A DNA stretch of 13,185 nucleotides, taken from contig JAEZUH010000009.1 in the NCBI GenBank assembly GCA_023443485.1, forward strand, positions 1-13,185, in the 5' to 3' direction. Of the stretch, positions 1 through 5,956 are shown one piece after another. Positions within the stretch are counted from its first letter, which is position 1, and each line of letters starts with the position of its first letter. Position numbers and translations under genes: made by a program. The DNA comes from Bacillota bacterium (lineage in GTDB: Bacteria > Bacillota_I > Bacilli_A > RFN20 > CAG-826). The notes under the pieces are model-generated. The model searched no databases, was not told the DNA's origin, and saw only the letters and a list, made by a program, of their open reading frames with translations.

Positions 1-26
1 GATAATTCTATATAGTATTAACTGCA

Positions 27-39
27 TATAATGCAGCAT
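27..39 (+). promoter_or_regulatory. Probable rpsD promoter (-10 box) and start site
   Basis: A perfect TATAAT lies at 27-32, which would place the transcription start near base 39. No good -35 box is visible 16-18 bases upstream (bases 3-10 are AATTCT-like), so the promoter is either weak at -35 or the match is partly chance in AT-rich DNA. Support comes from the next feature: the predicted start falls exactly at the base of the leader's outer helix. The -10 also sits inside a short inverted repeat (CTGCAT 22-27 / ATGCAG 31-36). Confidence 0.5.
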
Positions 40-175
40 GTGAATACAGCTTGTCTGACGTTTGACAGCAAAAAAGTAACCTAAGCTCAATGGTGAAAAG
101 TCAAACACCCGAAGCAAGGAATTCACACCTATTCATTATTTTGCAAAAAAATAAGGAAAGGAAGGAAGATATATC
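39..175 (+). promoter_or_regulatory. Structured 5' leader of rpsD, probable S4 autoregulatory RNA
   Basis: The 137 bases before the rpsD start codon contain no ORF but can fold into nested helices. An outer helix pairs TGTGAAT 39-45 with ATTCACA 121-127 (7 bp). A middle helix pairs CTTG 50-53 with CAAG 115-118. An inner helix pairs GTTTGAC 60-66 with GTCAAAC 100-106 (7 bp). A competing small hairpin, GGTG 92-95 with CACC 106-109, shares base 106 with the inner helix, so a switch is conceivable. The purine-rich ribosome binding site (AAGGAAGGA, about 159-167) lies downstream of the fold. In Bacillus subtilis and relatives S4 represses its own gene by binding an rpsD leader RNA. Assigning that role here is inference from position and folding only; I did not match it to a covariance model. 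Confidence 0.6.
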
Positions 176-781
176 ATGAGATATACTGGATCAAATTGGA
201 AAAGATCTCGCCGTTTGGGTTTTTCAACACTCGAAACTGGTAAAGAAATTGCCAAACGTCCCTATGGCCCTGGCCAACATGGTAATGATCGCAAGAGAAA
301 ACCATCGGAATACGGCAAACAGTTAATTGAAAAGCAAAAACTCAGACATATGTATGATGTCAATGAAAGACAATTCCGTCGTCTCTTCATGATTGCGTTA
401 CGCAGTACTGAAGTTACCGGATATGCCTTCATGAAATTACTTGAATCACGTCTCGATAACCTCGTGTTCCGTATGGGCTTAGCTCGTACTCGCCGTGGCG
501 CTCGTCAATTAGTGAATCACGGACACATCGAAGTCAATGGCAAAAAGGTCGATATTCCAAGTTATTTGTGCACAGTTGGTGATGTCATCGCTGTTAGAGA
601 AAACAGCCGCGACTTAAAAGTGATTAAAGAATCTCTCGATTCTCTCGCTACAAAGGTCGGTTGGGTTGAAGTCGATCACGAAAAACTCTCCGGAAAATTT
701 GTCCGCGAAGTCGATCGTAAAGAATTACCACAAGACATCGTTGAATCACAAATTGTTGAATACTATAACCGCAAGTTATAA
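176..781 (+). CDS. rpsD: 30S ribosomal protein S4
   Basis: This is the S4 protein of the small ribosomal subunit, a primary 16S rRNA binder that nucleates assembly and acts in translational accuracy. The 201 residues match the usual bacterial length. The N-terminus carries the S4 signature KRPYGPGQHG (about 28-37), and the S4 RNA-binding domain runs from about residue 90 (SRLDNLVFRMG) through the GHIEVNGKKVDIPS segment to about 155. The N-terminal region has no cysteines, so it is the zinc-free form rather than the CxxC form. The ATG at 176 is preceded by AAGGAAGGA eight bases upstream. The gene stands alone, with its own leader and a terminator 10 bases after the TAA, as in Bacillus, where rpsD is monocistronic and self-repressed. 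Identification is secure. Confidence 0.98.
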   Translation: MRYTGSNWKRSRRLGFSTLETGKEIAKRPYGPGQHGNDRKRKPSEYGKQLIEKQKLRHMYDVNERQFRRLFMIALRSTEVTGYAFMKLLESRLDNLVFRMGLARTRRGARQLVNHGHIEVNGKKVDIPSYLCTVGDVIAVRENSRDLKVIKESLDSLATKVGWVEVDHEKLSGKFVREVDRKELPQDIVESQIVEYYNRKL

Positions 782-790
782 AGACAATAA

Positions 791-821
791 AAGAACCGAT
801 AAAATGACCGGTTCTTTTTTT
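791..821. terminator. Bidirectional intrinsic terminator between rpsD and pncB
   Basis: AAGAACCG (791-798) pairs perfectly with CGGTTCTT (809-816) around a 10-base loop. A run of T follows to about 821 on the + strand, ending rpsD. Read on the minus strand the same stem is followed by TTTTATT, so it can also end the ten-gene minus-strand unit, whose last stop codon lies 20 bases before the stem. Confidence 0.9.
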
Positions 822-835
822 ACTTTTTTACTACT

Positions 836-1933
836 CTAGTATATTGGATATTTAACTTCTTCGAGACGGGGATTGCTGTAATTAGCTCGCCCTTCCTTTG
901 CTTCTGACTTTCCATCGAGAACAACAAGGTCACCCGTAAAGCCACAAGTCATGTTGTTTACAAAGTAAGTCCCCACTCCATACATACTGACTGGAACATT
1001 TAGTTTGGTCCATTCTTTAATTTTGTCGGCATCGAAAGAAGAAGAGACAATAATTCTTACATAATTAAATCCTTCGTTGTCAAGGGCTTCTCTTAGCGCA
1101 AAGACGAGTTCCTTACACACCCCATGTGGATCAAACCCAGAAGTATCTTTGTCGTCAAAATAATGATCAATTAATGATTTAGAAGTATCAATTCTAACTC
1201 CCGAAAGCTTTGGGCCGAGATGATGGGCTAAAATCAGGGAATCTCTAACGACATTATTATGATAGTCAATTAAGGCAGTGACCTTTTCATTAGGAAACGA
1301 TTTGGAATAAATATCGGAGGCTTTGCAAATATCTCCTCCACATACCTGGATTAAAGCATGGGGCATAGTCCCCATACCTTTACCACCCCACCAAGCTCCT
1401 TGGGCATCAGTTGAAACTTTTTTAATGCCGGCCACATATGTCGCGTAGCCATCTCCGACTTGAGTGTGATAATCGTCTTGGCGATCCGCCATGGAAAAGA
1501 CAGGGACATTACCGGCTACTTGAATAACTTCGTGAACATTTGTTGCCACGCTTGAACGACGCGCGAGTATTCCATCAATAACGGATTCCAAGAATCCAAA
1601 ATATTCATATTTGCCAGTAATTTTTAAAACTGGCTCAAGCGCTTGAATCATATCGCCATCATGAAGAGCCTCAATTTTCAAAAGTTCGGGATGCTTAGCA
1701 AAGGTATGAACAAGTGCGATAGCCTCATCTACTCCGCAAAGCATTGAGTTATCACGTCGTTGAAACCACTGCATAGTCACTACGTGACCAGGAGCATTTT
1801 CTGCTACAATTTTTTGCGATTTAATAAAATAATTCGCAGAGTAAAATCCTTCTCCTAATTTTGGATCAAACTGAAAGGTTCGATTCGTTAAGCGAGAAAT
1901 TTTCCCAGCTTCTTTTAATTCAACTTCAATCAT
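836..1933 (-). CDS. pncB: Nicotinate phosphoribosyltransferase
   Basis: This enzyme joins nicotinate to PRPP, normally with ATP hydrolysis, giving nicotinate mononucleotide for NAD salvage in the cytoplasm. At 365 residues it is shorter than the E. coli and B. subtilis enzymes (about 400-490) and resembles the compact archaeal/Firmicutes subgroup. Visible motifs are EGFYSANYF (28-36), GMGTMPHALI (186-195, the family GT-x-H loop), the phosphate-binding-type strands GVRIDTSKS (245-253) and SSSFDAD (297-303), and YGVGTYF (318-324). The C-terminal part holds a short cysteine-containing segment (MTCGFTGD, 328-335) before the last strand. The ATG overlaps the upstream stop codon as ATGA, implying translational coupling. 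It is the last gene of the operon and ends in TAG. The symbol follows function; sequence alone does not exclude related quinolinate or nicotinamide phosphoribosyltransferases, but motifs and length favour nicotinate. Confidence 0.9.
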   Translation of the reverse strand: MIEVELKEAGKISRLTNRTFQFDPKLGEGFYSANYFIKSQKIVAENAPGHVVTMQWFQRRDNSMLCGVDEAIALVHTFAKHPELLKIEALHDGDMIQALEPVLKITGKYEYFGFLESVIDGILARRSSVATNVHEVIQVAGNVPVFSMADRQDDYHTQVGDGYATYVAGIKKVSTDAQGAWWGGKGMGTMPHALIQVCGGDICKASDIYSKSFPNEKVTALIDYHNNVVRDSLILAHHLGPKLSGVRIDTSKSLIDHYFDDKDTSGFDPHGVCKELVFALREALDNEGFNYVRIIVSSSFDADKIKEWTKLNVPVSMYGVGTYFVNNMTCGFTGDLVVLDGKSEAKEGRANYSNPRLEEVKYPIY

Positions 1934-2526
1934 ATTTGTCGTTCTCCTATCTTAAAGAAATCTTCCCCCACCACTCCATCTTCATCGACGAGATATGTCT
2001 CATCATTCATTGAGATATTTAATTCACGATTGGTGCATAGATGAATTTGAGCGGGATTGGTTGTTTCTTCTACTTCTTGACCATCATATAGTCTCGCTCC
2101 GATTAAGGCGATTACTACTTTATCGCCCTCTCTAATGTGATCAACACTTTGCCCTATTATTATTTTATCACCAACGTCTATGAAAGGACGAAATAACATG
2201 TTGTCTTTTTCTAGTTTTGAAACTTGGCCAATTACATAACCACTATGAGAATAATGAGCTAATGTATCGAGTTGGTGATTCTTCAAAATGCTATTAATAA
2301 TGTCGATAAAAACATCGGAAGGATAGTAGATTAGACCGTGGGTTTTTATTTTCACAATCTTACTGATATTAAAGATGTTGTACCCGATTATTTCACTACC
2401 GTGATAAATGACGGTAACATCAGAATTTTGAATAAAGGAAGTAGGCGTAGCTTTTTGATTGATAATAATCAATAAGACGTCTCCAATTTCTTTATACGAA
2501 TAATAGATGGAATACTTTTCAAACAT
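1930..2526 (-). CDS. ytpR: YtpR-like protein (DUF4479 plus tRNA-binding OB-fold domain), degenerate
   Basis: The 198-residue protein has the architecture of Firmicutes YtpR (about 200 residues). The N-terminal half carries the diagnostic GYNIFN motif (48-53) and a hydrophobic strand GDVLLIII (15-22). The C-terminal half (about 97-193) is an EMAP/Arc1p-like OB fold like the one at the N-terminus of PheT and the C-terminus of MetRS: VIGQVSKLEK, then FIDVGDKIIIGQS, then GDKVVIALIGARL. In typical members the first OB strand is followed by an HPNADKL-type segment that helps bind tRNA; here the place reads EKDNMLF (106-112), and the cysteine-containing VCGAPN turn is IIGQSV. The family's role is unknown, with tRNA binding assumed from the fold. 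The gene starts 2 nt after trmB and overlaps pncB by 4. Family assignment is by pattern and order, not by a search. Confidence 0.8.
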   Translation of the reverse strand: MFEKYSIYYSYKEIGDVLLIIINQKATPTSFIQNSDVTVIYHGSEIIGYNIFNISKIVKIKTHGLIYYPSDVFIDIINSILKNHQLDTLAHYSHSGYVIGQVSKLEKDNMLFRPFIDVGDKIIIGQSVDHIREGDKVVIALIGARLYDGQEVEETTNPAQIHLCTNRELNISMNDETYLVDEDGVVGEDFFKIGERQI

Positions 2527-2528
2527 AT

Positions 2529-3140
2529 CTATTCCTTCACAACGACAATTCGATGGATTTTTTGGCCTTTTTCACGAAATGATATTTCATACTCTGTCAG
2601 CGCATCAAGAGGGGCTTTGCCATCATAATCATCCAGCACTTCTAACAATTTAAATTGAGATTGGCCAAGGGTTTCTTGGGAAAAGGAAAATAAGTCATCA
2701 TTATCAGTTTTAATGATCAGTTTTCCTCCTTTAGCAAGAATTCGATAGTATTGTTTTAAATATGTACCATAAGTAAGTCTTCTTTTAAAATGTCTTTTCT
2801 TGGGCCAAGGATCGGAGAAATTCAAATAGATATCCGCGATTGAGTTATCTTTGATAGATGGCAAGATTTCATCCGCGGATGCTAACATAAGTCGAGCATT
2901 AGGCACTTCTTTCTCAACTAATTTTTTGCAGGTAATACCGGCACAAGTGACATTTCGTTCTATTCCGATAATTAAAAGATTGGGGTTTAGCTCTGCCATA
3001 TCGGCAAGAAATTTCCCTTTTCCACTTCCAATTTCTAGAGCAAAAGTACTTTCGATGCTCTTTAATTGATCAAGAGTAACAATAACTTCTGGATGTTCTT
3101 CAATATATGGTTTAGACCAAGATTTGTATTTAGTTCTCAT
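2529..3140 (-). CDS. trmB: tRNA (guanine-N7-)-methyltransferase
   Basis: TrmB transfers a methyl group from S-adenosylmethionine to N7 of guanine 46 in the variable loop of tRNA. The 203-residue length fits the family (B. subtilis about 213). Visible features are the SAM-binding motif LEIGSGKGKF (35-44), the acidic end of strand 2 (GIERN, 59-63), the family hallmark NFSDPWPKKRH (107-117) followed by KRRLT (119-123), KTDN (144-147), and the C-terminal TEYE (182-185) that contacts substrate. All catalytic positions appear intact. Its ATG lies inside the 3' end of pepV, with an 11-nt overlap, so translation is probably coupled. It ends in TAG 2 nt before the ytpR-like gene. A tRNA-modifying enzyme next to a tRNA-binding-fold protein is suggestive but not proof of a joint role. 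Confidence 0.97.
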   Translation of the reverse strand: MRTKYKSWSKPYIEEHPEVIVTLDQLKSIESTFALEIGSGKGKFLADMAELNPNLLIIGIERNVTCAGITCKKLVEKEVPNARLMLASADEILPSIKDNSIADIYLNFSDPWPKKRHFKRRLTYGTYLKQYYRILAKGGKLIIKTDNDDLFSFSQETLGQSQFKLLEVLDDYDGKAPLDALTEYEISFREKGQKIHRIVVVKE

Positions 3141-4506
3141 TGAGCTTTTTTCCTAATTCAACAATCGCTCGAGCATATATTGCCATGCTCTTGAACAAAT
3201 CGCTTTTTCTCACTTGTTCTCCTGGGGAGTGCATCATCGAATCCCAATCAGAAAATTGCATTCCAAAAGCGACGATGTTATCAGCTTCCTTTGCGTATGT
3301 TCCTCCGCCAGTTGTTAATGGCTTTGAAACCAAATCGCCAGTTTCTTCTTGATAAGCAGAAAGAAGCGTTGAAATTAAGGTTGAATCCAATGGATAGAAC
3401 AAGAGAGGCGAGATTGACATCACTTCAATTTCGAATGGTTTGGCGTTTGCTTTTATTGTTTCGATTAATTCTTCTTCATTAACCCCATCGACATGACGGA
3501 AGTTAACAACTATCGCTAATTCGTTTTTTTCATAATCAAGAAGTCCAACATTTAAAGTGTTATGACCCATTGATTCACTTTTATTAGAGGCTTTAAGACC
3601 AGCCCCTTCCAAATCAGAAAAACGTTCCGCTAAAATCTTGAGATTATCATCTTCCAAGAACTCACCAAGAGCTTTAATTGCGATCATTCCGGCATTAAGT
3701 CCTTCTTCAGGCTCAGCTCCATGAGCGGCTTTGCCTATAAAAGCGACTTCCATTCCATCATCAACAAAGGTTACTTGAAATTCGATTCCTTCACTTTGTA
3801 GTTTTCTTAAAAAGAATTGGTTGTCTCTCATTCTGACCACGCAACGTTCAATAACTGAGTTACTAGCAACTCCTCCGTGAATATAAAATACTCCATTAAT
3901 GTCTAATGACTTTTTAACCTTAAAATTGATGATACCTTTCTCGCCATAAATAAGTGGAAAATCAGAATCAGGCGAGAAGCCTAAAGTTGGTTGAGGCTTC
4001 TTTAATTCTTGGAAATAATGGTGCATACATCTTGAACCTCTCTCCTCGTTTCCTCCTATTAAGAAGCGAACTTGATAATCACCTAGTAAATGGTGATCGC
4101 GTAGCATCTTCAAAGCATAATAAGCCGAGAGAAGCGGGCCTTTATCATCAGCTACGCCACGAGCGCATAGAACGCCTTTGTGCTCAGTGACAGTGAAAGG
4201 ATCTTGATGCCAACCAGTTCCAGCAGGAACAACATCGGCGTGAGCCATTATGGTAATGTTCTTATCTCCTTCGCCGGCAATAATTTCGACAACATAATTG
4301 TCATAATTCGCCACTTTAAAACCATCTTTTTTTGCTAATTCAGCGATGAATTCAAGAGCGCTTGTAACGCCCTTTCCAAATGGGTTCTTTTCATCAACTG
4401 TGCTCTCATCATAAACAGAGTCAATAGCAACGAAAGAGGTGAGACTTTCTAATAGTTCTTCATGGTAATTACTTGTTAATTTTTGATAAATAGAGGCTTT
4501 TTGCAT
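3130..4506 (-). CDS. pepV: PepV-type M20 metallodipeptidase
   Basis: A zinc dipeptidase of the M20 family (PepV / Sapep / YtjP type), cytoplasmic, expected to split dipeptides with an unblocked N-terminus and so recycle amino acids. At 458 residues it has the usual PepV size. The ligand set is complete by motif: H89 and D91 in MAHADVVP, the bridging D120/D121 in RGVADDKGP, the catalytic base and ligand E154-E155 in GGNEERGS, D180 in SPDSDFP, and H426 in MMHSPGE. The lid-domain histidine that stabilises the transition state is H262 in AAHGAEP. The C-terminal catalytic domain has TTGGGTYAKEADN (398-410). The start is supported by AAGGAG eight bases upstream of the ATG. It follows the S component by 15 nt and overlaps trmB by 11 nt. 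Substrate specificity within the family is not readable from sequence. Confidence 0.93.
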   Translation of the reverse strand: MQKASIYQKLTSNYHEELLESLTSFVAIDSVYDESTVDEKNPFGKGVTSALEFIAELAKKDGFKVANYDNYVVEIIAGEGDKNITIMAHADVVPAGTGWHQDPFTVTEHKGVLCARGVADDKGPLLSAYYALKMLRDHHLLGDYQVRFLIGGNEERGSRCMHHYFQELKKPQPTLGFSPDSDFPLIYGEKGIINFKVKKSLDINGVFYIHGGVASNSVIERCVVRMRDNQFFLRKLQSEGIEFQVTFVDDGMEVAFIGKAAHGAEPEEGLNAGMIAIKALGEFLEDDNLKILAERFSDLEGAGLKASNKSESMGHNTLNVGLLDYEKNELAIVVNFRHVDGVNEEELIETIKANAKPFEIEVMSISPLLFYPLDSTLISTLLSAYQEETGDLVSKPLTTGGGTYAKEADNIVAFGMQFSDWDSMMHSPGEQVRKSDLFKSMAIYARAIVELGKKLNEN

Positions 4507-4521
4507 ACTTTTTCTCCTTGC

Positions 4522-5136
4522 CTAAATAGTATTCTCAGTATCGTTTTTATAAGGCTTATAAGCACTATATTGAGGAAACGCTCTTGAGAGAGGCCAAGCA
4601 ATCAGGGGAACAACTACCCCGGCAGCAGCGGCTTCAATGAGCGAATTCACAGCGACAGTAATTGTGAGCCACGCATTAAATTCATTGCTAAATCCCATCA
4701 CACCTTTAAAAACGAATAACATCAAGACAACGGATGCGCTATGAAATAGAGTTAATACAATAGAGGCAACTACATATAAGGATGAGCGATATCCAATATC
4801 TTTGACTCTTTTAATCGTTTGAAAAGTTATGCCAGCAAGAAAGCCAAAAGCCGCCCGGGGAATTATGGAAATTAATGGATTTACAAAGGCTAAATCAAGT
4901 GGACTGCTGGCGGTTGTAATGGCAACTAAAAAACTAACCATCCCAAAAGCAATGCCGGCGACAAGACCTTGTTTCCATCCGAAAATTAAAGCTATTACTA
5001 AAACTAATATATGAACTGTTGTTATCGCGGCTCCACCGTACATAATATAACCCACATATGGAATAAAAGAGACAACCGCAATTATTGCGATATTTATGGC
5101 CGCTAAGGTCATTTGAAATATTACTTTATTTTTCAT
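4522..5136 (-). CDS. panT: ECF transporter S component, probably pantothenate-specific (PanT)
   Basis: A 204-residue membrane protein with about six hydrophobic helices, the form of an ECF vitamin-transporter substrate-binding (S) subunit, which docks with a shared EcfA-EcfA'-EcfT energising module. Helix 1 holds a small-residue face (TLAAINIAII, 10-19) like the AxxxA surface that packs on EcfT. A Gly-rich helix (FGWKQGLVAGIAFGM, 52-66) and NPLISIIPRAAFGFLAG (86-102) are typical of this S-component group, and the basic tail (about 184-204) would be cytoplasmic. Substrate is inferred from context: coaX lies directly upstream and overlaps it by 11 nt, so transporter and pantothenate kinase are probably made together. 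No Ecf module genes are in the window. S-component fold is fairly sure; pantothenate specificity is a reasoned guess, with another vitamin or cofactor precursor as the alternative. Confidence 0.72.
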   Translation of the reverse strand: MKNKVIFQMTLAAINIAIIAVVSFIPYVGYIMYGGAAITTVHILVLVIALIFGWKQGLVAGIAFGMVSFLVAITTASSPLDLAFVNPLISIIPRAAFGFLAGITFQTIKRVKDIGYRSSLYVVASIVLTLFHSASVVLMLFVFKGVMGFSNEFNAWLTITVAVNSLIEAAAAGVVVPLIAWPLSRAFPQYSAYKPYKNDTENTI

Positions 5137-5905
5137 ACTTCGCCTCGTTTTTCTTAATGATAATGTTTAAGCCAATCAAATTGATATTAGGGTCATAGAT
5201 GAAGGCATCTTTTAAAATTTCTTTGGTGTAAATAGCCCCACCTCCAGTGAGGATGTGTTTGGTTGAATAGCCAAGTTCTTTTTCAATTCGATGAACTAAA
5301 CCGAGAATCATATCACTGTGTCCATAAAGGATACCGGCATTCATCGCTTCAACAGTGTTTTTCGCCAATACTGATTTAGGTTTTTCTAGCGACACGCTCG
5401 GTAAGAGAGCGGTTCTTTTTGTGAGATTTTCGGCGCTGATTGAGATACCAGGCATAATTAACGCAGTTGAGAAATAGCCGTTTTTATCGATTAACAAAAT
5501 TTTGCTGGCCGTCCCTAAATCCGCGATGATGCACGGATAACCGTATATTTCTTTTGCGCCGACTAAATCAGCGATGAGATCGTTACCGATTTCTAAAGGG
5601 TTATCAACTTTAAAAGATAATCCTGTTTTAATTCCTGGCTCAATGACCATCAAGTCATGTTTAAAGATTGACTTAAATGCTTCCTTCAAAGAGATGTTCA
5701 AAGATGGAACAACAGATGAAAAAATGATGTTTTTAACAAGTTTGGTATCAATGTTTCTATCAGCGACTTGCTGCTTGATTAAAGCCGCGTATTCATCTTG
5801 TGTTTTAGCTACGTCAACCGCCAGGGAAAATTGGTCTAAAAGATGGCTGTCTTCAAAGAGACCAACGTTGATTGTGGTATTACCCACATCGATACATAAA
5901 TTCAT
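5126..5905 (-). CDS. coaX: Type III pantothenate kinase
   Basis: CoaX phosphorylates pantothenate using ATP, the first step to coenzyme A, and belongs to the ASKHA (actin/Hsp70) fold. I start it at the ATG at 5905 because GGAGGT sits five bases upstream and the protein then begins with the family N-terminus MNLCIDVGNTTINVG. The longer reading (TTG at 5962) adds 19 unrelated residues and overlaps leuS. The 259 residues match the family (about 258). Motifs: phosphate-binding DVGNTT (6-11), the GNDL segment with presumed catalytic D109, DLGTAS (129-134), MPGISISAE (151-159), NTVEAMNAGILYG (183-195) and TGGGA (220-224). The usual GADR reads GNDL, so the arginine after the catalytic aspartate is leucine, a position involved in pantothenate binding in characterised enzymes. 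It overlaps the S component gene by 11 nt. Confidence 0.92.
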   Translation of the reverse strand: MNLCIDVGNTTINVGLFEDSHLLDQFSLAVDVAKTQDEYAALIKQQVADRNIDTKLVKNIIFSSVVPSLNISLKEAFKSIFKHDLMVIEPGIKTGLSFKVDNPLEIGNDLIADLVGAKEIYGYPCIIADLGTASKILLIDKNGYFSTALIMPGISISAENLTKRTALLPSVSLEKPKSVLAKNTVEAMNAGILYGHSDMILGLVHRIEKELGYSTKHILTGGGAIYTKEILKDAFIYDPNINLIGLNIIIKKNEAKYEK

Positions 5906-5956
5906 GTTTACCTCCGCTACAATCTCACAAAGTGAGTATCGTGCTTTATTATTATA
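5906..5956 (-). promoter_or_regulatory. leuS-coaX gap with possible internal promoter and coaX RBS
   Basis: This is the widest gap in the operon. On the minus strand a perfect TATAAT (5951-5956) overlaps the leuS stop codon and would start RNA near 5944, about 39 bases before the coaX ATG. No convincing -35 box was found. Between them lies a small hairpin (CTCAC 5924-5928 / GTGAG 5932-5936), then the strong site GGAGGT. The region is AT-rich, so a chance TATAAT is possible. Confidence 0.35.

Noticed and set aside
22..36. CTGCAT / ATGCAG inverted repeat as an operator or terminator
   Set aside because: It has only a three-base loop, no T run, and overlaps the TATAAT box. It more likely arises by chance around the promoter.
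3954..4190. 78-codon + strand frame opposite pepV, and similar short frames opposite trmB, leuS, glgA, glgD and glgC
   Set aside because: All lie within well-supported genes on the other strand and show low-complexity or compositionally implausible residues.
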